Assembly: GCF_000428945.1 (NCBI RefSeq)
Contig: NZ_AUAX01000044.1
Span: forward strand, 1 to 49,223
Reading direction: 5' to 3'
Source: Hamadaea tsunoensis DSM 44101
GTDB taxonomy: Bacteria; Actinomycetota; Actinomycetes; Mycobacteriales; Micromonosporaceae
Length of the DNA stretch: 49,223 nt
In this document: one piece after another, positions 35,783 through 43,967 of the stretch
Layout: every line of letters begins with the position of its first letter
Numbering within the stretch: position 1 is the stretch's first letter
The notes under the pieces: model-generated
Database searches by the model: none
Told to the model about the DNA's origin: nothing
The model's input: only the letters and a program-made list of their open reading frames with translations
Program-made: the position numbers and the translations under genes

Positions 35783-37126
35783 GTGATCTTCCGGAAGACC
35801 GTGGTCGACGCTGCGCGTACGCTCGCCGACGCCCTCACCCGCCGCGACATGGACGCCTTCGGTCAGTCCCTCGGCATCGTGGCGCAGGCCGCCGGTCGGG
35901 CCAAGCCGCGCGACTGCCAGGCGGCGGTGGAGCTTCTGCTGCCGGTCCTGGCGGCCGCGCCGCTCGGTCCTGGCGCACCGGTCGCTGGCATCGTGGGCTC
36001 GCTGGCCGGTGACGCTCCCGATCCGCTGGTCGCCTTGCCCGTGCTGGTCGAGCGGGCATCGACGGTCCTCGAAGACGCGGCCGAGTTCCTCGCGGTGTAC
36101 GCGCGCCTGGGCGTCGAACCGGATCGCGGCGATCCCGACGCCGATCTGCGACGGTTGAGCGCGGAGCTGACGGAACGCGAGGCGTACCGGCTGACGGCGT
36201 CGTTCCACACTGCCGACGACTGGACGCAGCCGGTGCTGTATCTGTGCCAGCGCAAGGATGTCCGGCTCGCTCTGCCGCAGCGGGAGCGCCTGACGCGGGC
36301 GGTGGCGGCGACGGCCGAGCACCTAGAGGTGTCGCACTGGCTGGCCGGGCTGCTGCGTGTGCTGGACGACGAACCGCTGCTGGTGCTGGATCGCGCCACG
36401 GGCAAGGGCTTCCGGCTGCGTATGAGCGGTGTCGGCGACAACTTCCAGCTGCACACTCTGCTCGCCGCGCGGCTGGCCGGCGACCTCGCGGTGCGGCCGC
36501 TGAGCGCGGCCGAACTGGCGGCGGCCACGGACGGCGAGCCCCAGCCAGCCGGCGGTCTCACGGGCCGGTTCAACCTGACCGGCGCCGACGGCAAGTGGAT
36601 CTGGAACGAAGGCCGGCCCGACGACATCCCGCTCCTGGGCGGCGTACGGGTCGTCGTCCTCGATCCGCCGCCCTACCACCGCTCGTGGAACGCCGGACGC
36701 GCGTACCCATTGATGCTCCCGGAGTTCGTCGTCGAGGAGCGGCTGCCCGCGGCGGAGGCGGCCGGCCTGCTGTCCCGGGTCGCGCCGGCGGCCACCGATC
36801 CCGCTGGGGAACCGGCCGTCGCCACCGACGATCTGACGCTCCTCCTGCAGGACCACGAGTACGCCGAGGTGGTCGACGCGGTCATCGCCGGCCTGCTCGC
36901 CGGCCGGTCCACGCAGGAGGTCGCGGGCGACCTGGTCACCCGGTTCGCTCTGTCCATGCAGGACGCCGAGCTGGCGGTGGACCGCACGCGTGGCGGCCTC
37001 GTCCGCGCCGGTTCGGGCAACCCGGCGAACCGCCCGCCGCGCGAGGAGGACCCGGTCGGGTGGGAGAGCTACCAGCGGGGCATCGACGATCCGCAGATCA
37101 TCGCCCGGTGTGCCGACCAGGATTGA
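35783..37126 (+). CDS. Hypothetical protein (447 residues)
   Basis: Not recognised as a named family. The protein is soluble with clear coding character. The first 170 residues are helical and Ala-rich, like an armadillo/HEAT-type solenoid (DAARTLADALTRRDMDAFG, LVERASTVLEDAAEFLAVY). The middle (185-340) is mixed with strand-like segments (ADGKWIWNEG, PLLGGVRVVVLDPPPYH). The last 100 residues hold helices with a Glu/Asp-rich face and a WESYQRGIDDPQ end. Start is GTG 35783. It is followed by a 5'-truncated hydrolase remnant and has no operon partner. Function cannot be deduced. Confidence 0.7.
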   Translation: MIFRKTVVDAARTLADALTRRDMDAFGQSLGIVAQAAGRAKPRDCQAAVELLLPVLAAAPLGPGAPVAGIVGSLAGDAPDPLVALPVLVERASTVLEDAAEFLAVYARLGVEPDRGDPDADLRRLSAELTEREAYRLTASFHTADDWTQPVLYLCQRKDVRLALPQRERLTRAVAATAEHLEVSHWLAGLLRVLDDEPLLVLDRATGKGFRLRMSGVGDNFQLHTLLAARLAGDLAVRPLSAAELAAATDGEPQPAGGLTGRFNLTGADGKWIWNEGRPDDIPLLGGVRVVVLDPPPYHRSWNAGRAYPLMLPEFVVEERLPAAEAAGLLSRVAPAATDPAGEPAVATDDLTLLLQDHEYAEVVDAVIAGLLAGRSTQEVAGDLVTRFALSMQDAELAVDRTRGGLVRAGSGNPANRPPREEDPVGWESYQRGIDDPQIIARCADQD

Positions 37127-37249
37127 ACGAGCGCCGGCTACGGGCTGCGCGATCGCCGACGCCGAGCGGCGACCGCGGGCCGTCCGGAGTCGCGTCACTG
37201 TCGGAGTGAGGCGTAGACCGTGGCGCAGACCTCGACACGACTGTGTTGA

Positions 37250-37693
37250 ACGGCCCTCAACTGCGCAACAACCGCACACAACCACATCGACATTTCCTGG
37301 TCTTCGAACATCGCCCGAGCCGGCGGCGTCGCCCTCCTCGATCTACTGGCCCGGCACGGCGACGATCCGCGCGGCCGGTACGCCGGTGCCGTGCTCGTCT
37401 CGACGATGGCCGGTCCGGTCGGCTACGAAGCGGTCGCCGGCTTCTTTCCGGAAAGCGGCTTCGACTGGCCGCGGATCCGCTCCGCCGTCCAGCGGACACG
37501 GCTGCTCGTCGCGCTCGACGACACCGTCCTCAGCCCGAACCCGCTCGAACACGTACTCCTGTTCGCCCTCCACGCCGGCGCCACCGCGACCGTGCTGCCG
37601 AACGGTGGCCATCTGCCCGACTGGACTGAGGACAAGCGGCCGGTCGGCCCGCTGCCACAAGCGGTCCAGCTGGTCCTCGACTGCTTGCAATGA
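37250..37693 (+). pseudogene. RBBP9/YdeN-like alpha/beta hydrolase, 5'-truncated
   Basis: The frame after a TGA at 37247 reads ARAGGVALLDLLARHGDDPR, YAGAVLVSTMAGPVGYEAVAG, a strand-loop with the acid residue (LLVALDDTVLSPNPLEH) and NGGHLPDWTED with the catalytic His near the end. This is the second half of a small serine hydrolase. The N-terminal strand and nucleophile elbow are absent, and no start codon precedes the conserved region except GTG 37391 within it. It should be inactive. Confidence 0.6.
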
Positions 37694-37900
37694 GCGGTCC
37701 ACGGCGCCTCGCGGGTATGGGTGGCCGCCCATACGCGCGTTCAGTACCACCGCGTCCAGGACGACCCGGATCTCCTCCGCGGTACCCGTCCACGCGCCGG
37801 GTGCGTCGGTGAACCGCTGCGGCTCGGCGGTCGGCCCGTGGATGCCGGTGATCGCGAGGAAGCCGTGCCGGTCGGCGCGGCGCTGTTCGTGCGCGCGGTG

Positions 37901-38581
37901 TCAGGCCTGCCCTTGCTGGGTGAAGTCGGCGTCGGCGGGGTGAGGGGCGGGCACTTCCGTGCTCATGGTTGTTCCTCCGCGCAACTCCGGAGCCAGTCCG
38001 GCGAACCCCGCCTCGGCGACCTGGGCGACACGGTGCTTGCGCTGCTTCTCCGGTACGCCGTCGAGGGTGAGCTTGCGTACCGTCTCGACGACCACGCGGT
38101 GGATCGCGACGAGGAGCGCCGCGAGCACTTCCGGCGTCGGGTCGTCGGCTGGTACGCCGGCTCGCAGTGCTTGCCCCACGGCGTACTCGATGTCCTGGTG
38201 GAGCCGGCGTTCGGCGGCCCGGAGGGACGGGCTGGCGGCGATGGTGCGAAAGAAGCGCTGGACGGTATCGGCCCCCCGGGGGTCGAGCAGAAAGGAGATT
38301 TCGCGGTCGTGCCAGCGCCGGAAGGCCGCGACGGCCGGGAGACCGGGTGGGCGGTCGCGGATCGCGGCGGCCGCGGCGCGGGTGAGGTCTTCGGCTCGAT
38401 CGAAGAACAGGTCTTCCTTGGTCTTGAAGTAGTTGAACACGGTGCCGACCGCGACCCCGGCGGCGGCGGCGATCTGCGCGGTGGTGACGGCGTCGAAGCC
38501 GTTGTCGGCGAACAGTCTGGTCGCGGCGTCGCTGAGCGCCTGCCGAGTGTGCTGCTTCTTGCGCTGGCGGAGACCGTCCAT
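37901..38581 (-). CDS. TetR-family transcriptional regulator
   Basis: A 226-residue repressor. The helix-turn-helix is at residues 5-55 (TRQALSDAATRLFADNGFDAVT and VAVGTVFNYFKTKEDLF). The all-helical ligand domain follows, with a C-terminal extension of about 25 residues (STEVPAPHPADADF). Start ATG 38581. It is divergent from the metallo-beta-lactamase-fold gene with only 59 bases between them. A 26-base palindrome in that gap is the likely operator for both genes. The ligand may be a substrate or product of the neighbouring hydrolase. Confidence 0.93.
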   Translation of the reverse strand: MDGLRQRKKQHTRQALSDAATRLFADNGFDAVTTAQIAAAAGVAVGTVFNYFKTKEDLFFDRAEDLTRAAAAAIRDRPPGLPAVAAFRRWHDREISFLLDPRGADTVQRFFRTIAASPSLRAAERRLHQDIEYAVGQALRAGVPADDPTPEVLAALLVAIHRVVVETVRKLTLDGVPEKQRKHRVAQVAEAGFAGLAPELRGGTTMSTEVPAPHPADADFTQQGQA

Positions 38582-38596
38582 GGGGGCAGCATAGCT

Positions 38597-38622
38597 GAGC
38601 GACTACAATTTTGAAGTCACTC
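38597..38622. promoter_or_regulatory. TetR-type operator between the divergent genes
   Basis: GAGCGACTACAAT and TTTGAAGTCACTC form a 26-base palindrome matching at 10 of 13 positions. A further half-site (AGTGACTCTC) follows at 38631-38640, directly before the plus-strand ATG. Size and placement fit a TetR dimer blocking both promoters. Confidence 0.65.
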
Positions 38623-38640
38623 ATGTTTATAGTGACTCTC

Positions 38641-39351
38641 ATGACCGAGGCGACCGAACTCTTCCTCCTCCACTACGGCGCCGTACGCGGACACGGCGTG
38701 CCCATTCCCGGCTTCCTCATCCGCTTGCGCGACGGGCGGCACATCCTCGTCGACACGGGCTGCCCGGCCGAGATCATCGGCGACGCCGCCCACCCGTTCG
38801 AGGTCGGCCCGCACGAGCATGTGACCGGTCGGCTGGCCGCGCTCGGACTGGCAGCCGCGGACGTGTCCACAGTGGTCGTCAGCCACCTCGACCCCGATCA
38901 CGCCGGGGCGAACGACGAGTTCCCGCACGCCGACCTGGTGGTGCAACGACGGCAATACGAGCACGCCCGGTCCAGCGGACTGCACCGGTACGAGTGGATG
39001 CGCGCGTACTGGGACGATCCCCGGCTGCGATACCGCCTGGTGGACGGGGACGTCGAGATCGCGCCGGGCGTCACGGTGCTGGAGTGCGGCGGCCATGTGC
39101 CCGGCCATCAGGCGGTCCTCGTCGAACTGCCCGAAACCGGACCGGTCCTCCTCGCCGGCGATGCCTGGATGCGGGGGACCGACCCGGCTGCCCGGCCCAT
39201 GACGCCGTTCGACCTCGACGAGCCCGCGACGCGACTCGCCCAGCGGCGTCTCATGGAGATCGCCGACGCGCGGGGCGTACGCCTGGTGATCCACAATCAC
39301 GATGCGGAGCAGTGGGCTTCGCTGCGGCACGCGCCCGACGGTTACCGCTGA
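38641..39351 (+). CDS. Metallo-beta-lactamase-fold hydrolase, lactonase-like
   Basis: A 236-residue MBL-fold enzyme. The first metal motif is SHLDPDHAG (His82, Asp84, Asp86, His87), a variant of HxHxDH with Asp in place of the second His. Later ligands appear in GGHVPGHQ and LLAGDAW, with a final NHDAEQW. This layout resembles N-acyl-homoserine lactonases and related quorum-quenching lactonases, where HxHxDH is usual; the Asp variant makes substrate and metal use uncertain. ATG 38641 is preferred over an upstream TTG that lies inside the operator. It is expected to be controlled by the divergent TetR gene. Confidence 0.88.
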   Translation: MTEATELFLLHYGAVRGHGVPIPGFLIRLRDGRHILVDTGCPAEIIGDAAHPFEVGPHEHVTGRLAALGLAAADVSTVVVSHLDPDHAGANDEFPHADLVVQRRQYEHARSSGLHRYEWMRAYWDDPRLRYRLVDGDVEIAPGVTVLECGGHVPGHQAVLVELPETGPVLLAGDAWMRGTDPAARPMTPFDLDEPATRLAQRRLMEIADARGVRLVIHNHDAEQWASLRHAPDGYR

Positions 39352-39484
39352 ACAGGCTACGGACGTGGGTGTATCAGGCCCGGCGGCCGGCGATCCACCG
39401 GGGCCTTTCCGGCTTGGCGCTACCGGCTGATCGGCGGATGCGCTGACACGGTGACGGGGACGGCCGAGGGGACATGATTGACGA

Positions 39485-39504
39485 TTGACAGGCCGGGCTG
39501 TCAA
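39485..39504. promoter_or_regulatory. First inverted repeat upstream of the chitosanase gene
   Basis: TTGACAG at 39485-39491 and CTGTCAA at 39498-39504 are perfect inverted arms around six bases. TTGACA also serves as a candidate -35 box. Confidence 0.5.
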
Positions 39505-39513
39505 TGTTTCCAT

Positions 39514-39536
39514 CTGTTAGGCAATCTGCCTAACAG
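39514..39536. promoter_or_regulatory. Chitosanase operator-like palindrome
   Basis: CTGTTAGGCA and TGCCTAACAG are perfect 10-base arms around a 3-base centre, 50 bases before the GTG start. The GTTAGG/CCTAAC arms recall the operator reported for the CsnR repressor of Streptomyces chitosanase genes (from memory), so a ROK-family repressor is a reasonable guess. No csnR gene is in the window. Confidence 0.65.
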
Positions 39537-39585
39537 TTCTCGCCGGGTCGCTCCGCCCGGCGGACGACGTCCTGAAAGGACCCCC

Positions 39586-40410
39586 GTGTTCAGCTCCCGC
39601 ATGCACTTTTCCCGACGGAGCCTCGGCATCGCCGGGGCGCTGAGCATCGCCGCCGCCCTGCCCGCCGTCGCGGCGGCCGGCGAGGCGTTCGCAGCGACCC
39701 ACACGCCGCTGACCGACTCCCGCAAGAAGGAGATCGCGATGGAGCTCGTCTCCAGCGCCGAGAACTCCTCCCTCGACTGGAAGGCCCAGTACACCTACAT
39801 CGAGGACATCGGCGACGGCCGGGGCTACACCGCCGGCATCATCGGCTTCTGCTCGGGTACCGGCGACATGCTCGACCTGGTCGAGTTGTACACCAAGAAC
39901 AAGCCGGGCAACGTACTGGCGAAGTACCTGCCCGCCCTCCGCAAGGTCAACGGGTCCGACTCGCACGCAGGCCTCGGATCCGCCTTCGTGTCCGCGTGGC
40001 ACACCGCCGCCAAGGACTCGGTGTTCCGGTCCGCCCAGGACTCCGAGCGCGACCGCGTCTACTTCACCCCCGCGGTGTCGCAGGCGATCGCGGACGGCCT
40101 GTGGGCGCTCGGCCAGTTCTGCTACTACGACGCGATCGTCATGCACGGCCCCGGCAACGACAAGCTGAGCTTCGGCGGCATCCGCAAGACCGCCATGGGC
40201 AAGGCCAAGACGCCGGCGCAGGGCGGCAACCAGACCACGTACCTCAACGCGTTCCTCGACGCCCGCAAGGCGGCCATGAAGGCGGAGGCGGCCCACGACG
40301 ACACCAGCCGCGTGGACACCGAGCAGCGCGTCTTCCTCAAGGCCGGCAACCTCGACCTCAACACCCCGCTGAAGTGGAAGACCTACGGCGACTCCTACAC
40401 CATCTCCTGA
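39586..40410 (+). CDS. GH46 chitosanase, secreted
   Basis: A 274-residue exported endo-chitosanase that cleaves beta-1,4 bonds in partly deacetylated chitosan. It closely resembles Streptomyces N174 CsnA: KKEIAMELVSSAENSSLDW, YIEDIGDGRGYTAG, GFCSGTGDMLDLVELY and RVDTEQRVFLKAGNLDLN. Catalytic Glu59 and Asp77 keep the 18-residue spacing of Glu22/Asp40 in N174. The signal peptide contains SRRSLGIAG, a likely twin-arginine motif, with cleavage near GEAFA-A. GTG 39586 has AAAGGA five bases upstream; ATG 39601 is possible. It is monocistronic, with two palindromes upstream. Confidence 0.97.
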   Translation: MFSSRMHFSRRSLGIAGALSIAAALPAVAAAGEAFAATHTPLTDSRKKEIAMELVSSAENSSLDWKAQYTYIEDIGDGRGYTAGIIGFCSGTGDMLDLVELYTKNKPGNVLAKYLPALRKVNGSDSHAGLGSAFVSAWHTAAKDSVFRSAQDSERDRVYFTPAVSQAIADGLWALGQFCYYDAIVMHGPGNDKLSFGGIRKTAMGKAKTPAQGGNQTTYLNAFLDARKAAMKAEAAHDDTSRVDTEQRVFLKAGNLDLNTPLKWKTYGDSYTIS

Positions 40411-40424
40411 TCACCGGTACGCCG

Positions 40425-40585
40425 GCCGCCACCGTCACCGACGGCGCAGGATGCCGACACGGCCAACGTGTACGCGTACACGCGGCGGGTATCAGCCCGA
40501 CCGACCGGGTACACCGGCGGCGGCCCGGGTTCCTCGACCGGCTGCCGCTGGTCCCGGGCTGGGACGTGTCGGGAGACGCTTTGAT
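40425..40585 (+). pseudogene. Quinone oxidoreductase/alcohol dehydrogenase N-terminal fragment
   Basis: One frame reads VRVHAAGISPTDRVHRRRPG then FLDRLPLVPGWDVSGDAL. This matches the start of medium-chain zinc-type oxidoreductases (VxAAGVNPxDW, PxVPGWDVSG). After that the similarity ends, and the Rossmann domain is absent. It is a small leftover between the chitosanase and acetyltransferase genes. Confidence 0.6.
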
Positions 40586-40664
40586 AGAGCACCCTGATGT
40601 CTCGGGCCGACGATCGCCCAAATTCCGTTTCCGGCGCTGCGATCTGCCCGTACCGTGCCCGCTT

Positions 40665-41453
40665 ATGAGCCAGCCCTCCCTCCTCACCGTCCGCTCGCTC
40701 GCCGCGGATCTGCGTAGGCTCGGCGTCGACTCGGGCGATGTCGTCATGCTTCACTCGTCCATGCGCAGCATCGGCTCCGTCATCGGCGGGTCGGAAGCGG
40801 TCGTGTACGCGATCCTGGAAGCGATCGGCCCGGACGGTACGTTGGCCGTACCGACGCACACTCCGCAGAACTGCGATCCGGCGGGCTGGGCGCATCCTCC
40901 GGCCCCGGCGGACTGGTGGCCGGTGATCCGCTCCGAGATGCCCGGTTTCGATGCCGTGCGTACGCCGAGCCGCTGGATGGGGGTCATCGCGGAGACCGTG
41001 CGCACCTGGCCCAGCGCAGTCAGAAGCGGTCATCCGCAGGTGTCCTGTGCGGCCTTGGGCCCGTACGCGGCCGACATCGTGCGGCGCCATCCGTTGGAGG
41101 ATGCCCACGGCGAGGGTTCACCACTCGGCGTGCTCTATCGGCTGGACGCGAAGGTGCTTCTCCTCGGCTGTGGCTACAGTTCCTGCACGTCCCTCCATCT
41201 GGCCGAGACACGGCAGGCGGCACCGCCGCGTATGACGTCCGGTGCGTCGGTACGCCAAGCGGACGGGTCGGCCGCGTGGGTGACGTGGGACGAGGTAGCC
41301 GTGGACGAGGACGACTTCGACACCGTCGGGGCCGCGTTCGAGGCGACCGGCGCGGTACGTGTCGGCCAGGTTGGGCAGGCCACCGGCCGGCTCATGGCGC
41401 AGCGGGCTCTGGTCGACTTCGCCACCGCGTGGATGGCCGACAACCGGAAATAG
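40665..41453 (+). CDS. AAC(3)-family N-acetyltransferase
   Basis: A 262-residue member of the antibiotic_NAT family, which acetylates the 3-amino group of aminoglycosides with acetyl-CoA. Visible motifs are DVVMLHSSMRSIGSVIGG, GTLAVPTHTPQ, the GHPQVSCAALG block with its conserved His, EDAHGEGSPLGVLY and LLLGCGYSSCTSLHLAE. Length is normal. Chromosomal copies in actinomycetes often have unproven substrates, so resistance is possible but not shown. ATG 40665 is preceded by a weak site (GTGCCCGCTT). No antibiotic cluster is nearby. Confidence 0.9.
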   Translation: MSQPSLLTVRSLAADLRRLGVDSGDVVMLHSSMRSIGSVIGGSEAVVYAILEAIGPDGTLAVPTHTPQNCDPAGWAHPPAPADWWPVIRSEMPGFDAVRTPSRWMGVIAETVRTWPSAVRSGHPQVSCAALGPYAADIVRRHPLEDAHGEGSPLGVLYRLDAKVLLLGCGYSSCTSLHLAETRQAAPPRMTSGASVRQADGSAAWVTWDEVAVDEDDFDTVGAAFEATGAVRVGQVGQATGRLMAQRALVDFATAWMADNRK

Positions 41454-41535
41454 CTGCCGGTTGCTGGGCGGGCGTCGACGCAGGATACGAGGAGCCGTCG
41501 TCCAACGGTCGCAGGGCCGACCTGTGCGTACCGGG

Positions 41536-42777
41536 TTACGGGAAGTACAGCTCGGGGTGCAGGACGCTGCCGTCCTTGACGTACTGGATGGCGCGCTGGC
41601 CGTTGGTGTTGCCCTCGGGCACCTTCGCCTCGTCGAAGCTCGACGTCGTCGCGCCCGCGTTGAACTCGGTGGCGATGAGGCCGACAAGCTTGGCGTTGGC
41701 GGCCACCGCGCCGACCGGCAGGCCGAGCGCGCGGTTGGGCCGTTCCTTGATCCGGGCGAGCAGCTTGGCGCACAGCGCGATGTTGGTTTTCGGGAAGCGC
41801 AGATGGTTGAAGATCTCGACCTGCTTGCGCCGGGGGAGCACCCGCCAGTCCTCCTCGACGGAATCGTCGATCTCCTTGCGCGCCTCGGCGTTCTCCGCGC
41901 CGCCCGGCGGCTTCTCCCGCCAGGCCGTCATGCCGAGAACCATCGCCGCGACGGCCATCTGGATCTGCGCCACACCCATGCTCGTCGGGCCGACGAAGGT
42001 CAGCCGGCCCACCCAGCGGTCCTGGAACACCTCGGCGATCGCCTGTATCTCGACGCAGCGGATGTCGGAGATGGCGCCGAACTCGCGGTTGCCGCGCTTG
42101 GCGAGCTGGTCCTCGGTCCAGTCGAGCCAGTCCGGATCGTCCTTGCCGCCCGCGCGGGCCCGGATCGCCTTGGCGTTGGCGGTGCCCTCCTTGGGCCGCC
42201 CCCACGCCTCCATGAACACGACGCCGGCGAGCAGCCGCGCCGGAATGCCGGTCGGGCCGGTGGCCGCGGCGCCCTGATTGATGTATCCGCTCAGGTCGTT
42301 GACGAGCTCACGGATCGCGTCGCACTTGCTGCGCGAGGGTTGCGGCCGTAGGAACTCCTCAAGCCGGGCGTCGCGCGGTGTCACCGTCTGCGTCAGGGAC
42401 AGCGTCGCCAGCACCTTGCCGTCGCCGTCGCGCGCTTCCACGCGGGTCGTGTAGGTGCCGGGCGCCTGCGCCGTCCAGGACCAGCAGCCGTTGTCGGTCA
42501 CGCTCTGCTCGATGAACGACGCGTCGGACTTGGACAGGACCGTCCACTTGTAGCTCGCGACCGACACGTACTCGAGCCACAGGTCCTCATTGGACCCGGC
42601 TGGCGGCAGGGCGAACAGGACGTAGTCCAACTTGGTGCGGACCACGAGCGGAGAGGTGAGGTAGCTGACCAGGACGAAGCGCTCGCCGCGCGGGCCGATC
42701 ACCTCGGCGGTGGCCTCGCCGAGGTCGGCGGCGGACAGGCCGTGGGGCATCCGGCTCTCCACGTCGCGTACGGTCAT
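41536..42777 (-). CDS. Hypothetical protein with Ig-like and possible lysozyme-fold domains
   Basis: A 413-residue protein of no named family. Residues 20-140 look like a beta-sandwich of the PKD/Ig type (KWTVLSKSDASFIEQSVTD, CWSWTAQAPGTYTTRVEA, ATLSLTQTVTP). Residues 175-370 are helical and have features of a transglycosylase/lysozyme fold: an early Glu in LLAGVVFMEAW, a SMGVAQIQMAVAAMV block where SLT enzymes have S-x-G-x-x-QI, and FPKTNIALCAKLLARI like the NI-x-x-A-x-x-L helix. There is no signal peptide. ATG 42777 has GGGGAGGTGG nine bases upstream. Function is a guess. Confidence 0.65.
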   Translation of the reverse strand: MTVRDVESRMPHGLSAADLGEATAEVIGPRGERFVLVSYLTSPLVVRTKLDYVLFALPPAGSNEDLWLEYVSVASYKWTVLSKSDASFIEQSVTDNGCWSWTAQAPGTYTTRVEARDGDGKVLATLSLTQTVTPRDARLEEFLRPQPSRSKCDAIRELVNDLSGYINQGAAATGPTGIPARLLAGVVFMEAWGRPKEGTANAKAIRARAGGKDDPDWLDWTEDQLAKRGNREFGAISDIRCVEIQAIAEVFQDRWVGRLTFVGPTSMGVAQIQMAVAAMVLGMTAWREKPPGGAENAEARKEIDDSVEEDWRVLPRRKQVEIFNHLRFPKTNIALCAKLLARIKERPNRALGLPVGAVAANAKLVGLIATEFNAGATTSSFDEAKVPEGNTNGQRAIQYVKDGSVLHPELYFP

Positions 42778-42921
42778 GTCGCGACCACCTCCCCATCGAC
42801 GACTCCAAACTAGAGCCCGACTGGGCTTCGGCGGTGCGCGTTGACCGGAGTCTGACACTCGGCACCGGTCAGACCCTGGGGTAACCATGCGAAATTCGCC
42901 GGTGCCGCAGCGGCTGCGGCG

Positions 42922-43731
42922 TCAGCGTACGCAGAGGACGCGGTCGTAGCCGGGGGAGGGCTCACGGTAGGTGCCCTGGGGACACTTCGCGGACGTCGGC
43001 ACGAGCGCGACCAGCTTGCGTTGGCCGGTGCCCTGGCACGGAACGTGGCCGATCGGCCGCAGGACGGCTTCGCGGGCGGTGAGACAGTCGCCGACCTCGG
43101 CGATCGTGCCGCCGTCACCGGAGCCGAGGCAGAGTACGCCGGAAGCGGCCGGCAGTCGGCTGATCGTGGCGGTGGGGCAGTTCGCCGCTGTCGTGGCCAG
43201 CCCGACGACGCGGGCGAACCAGCCGGCGGGCCGGCAGGCGACTTCCTCCAGGCCGTTGTCGAGCATGCCGATGACGACGACGCAGTCGCCGACGATCGTC
43301 TTCGGGCCGCCGCCTCCGCCGGGATCGCCGGGGTGCGGGTCCTTCAGATTCCGGCCGCAGGCGTAGTGGGCGCCGAGCGGGAACATGTCCGTCTGCCGGT
43401 ACGCCACATCCGTGTCGTCGGGGCAGCCGGTGTCGCCGGATCCCCGGTCGGTCACCGGGTCGAAGGCGGCCCCGATGGCGACGATCCTGGTGACGGCGTT
43501 CGGATCGGAGCAGGGGACCGCCGCGAACCGCCGTTGAGCTTCCATCGCCTGGCGCAGCACCGGATTCATGGTCGCTGCGATGACCGTGGGCCCGGCCGTC
43601 TGGCGTACGCAGGCGCCGACCGTCCAGCCGGTGACCGACTCCGTCGGCGCCGGATCGGAGCTCCGGCCGCAGCCGCTCACGATGAAAGCGGACACTGCTG
43701 TCAACGCCACGACGTACTTACCGATACGCAT
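42922..43731 (-). CDS. Putative lipoprotein (269 residues)
   Basis: A predicted lipoprotein: short basic start, hydrophobic core and lipobox VSGC with Cys21. The mature part is cysteine-rich. Repeated blocks of the form VGxCV/VGDCV...V-x-C (VGACVRQTAG, VGDCVVVIGM, VGDCLTAREA, each followed by a VPC or VAC) suggest three copies of a roughly 75-residue disulfide-bonded module. Such modules are common in actinobacterial septum- or wall-associated lipoproteins of unknown role. A Gly-rich linker (DPGGGGGP) joins modules one and two. ATG 43731 follows GGAGG. It is upstream of the hypothetical gene on the same strand, 145 bases apart. Confidence 0.8.
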   Translation of the reverse strand: MRIGKYVVALTAVSAFIVSGCGRSSDPAPTESVTGWTVGACVRQTAGPTVIAATMNPVLRQAMEAQRRFAAVPCSDPNAVTRIVAIGAAFDPVTDRGSGDTGCPDDTDVAYRQTDMFPLGAHYACGRNLKDPHPGDPGGGGGPKTIVGDCVVVIGMLDNGLEEVACRPAGWFARVVGLATTAANCPTATISRLPAASGVLCLGSGDGGTIAEVGDCLTAREAVLRPIGHVPCQGTGQRKLVALVPTSAKCPQGTYREPSPGYDRVLCVR

Positions 43732-43967
43732 GCTTTTCCTCCACACCAGACGGCCCACCGTAGCCGAAACGCGGCCCGGTCGATACCTCGACGAGTACGC
43801 GCTTGATGATCGGTAGCCGTTGACACATTGCCTGGCTGTGTACGCGTGTAACGCAGTGTCCGAGCGGGGTCAGGTCGTTCGCTCCCTCACCAGCCGGCGT
43901 TCGCGAATGCGACGATCTCGTCGAGGCTGGGCCGGTAGCCGTCGCCGGTGTCCACCTCCTGCAGGGT

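Noticed and set aside
37690-37905. Minus-strand frame (FLAITGIHGPTAEPQRF and on) after the TetR gene
   Set aside because: Composition looks protein-like, but there is no start and no recognised family, and it overlaps the hydrolase remnant on the other strand.
43888-43965. Minus-strand frame reading DGYRPSLDEIVAFANAGW before a stop, after the SDR gene
   Set aside because: Coding-like, but too short and without a recognised family; it could be a remnant but cannot be supported.
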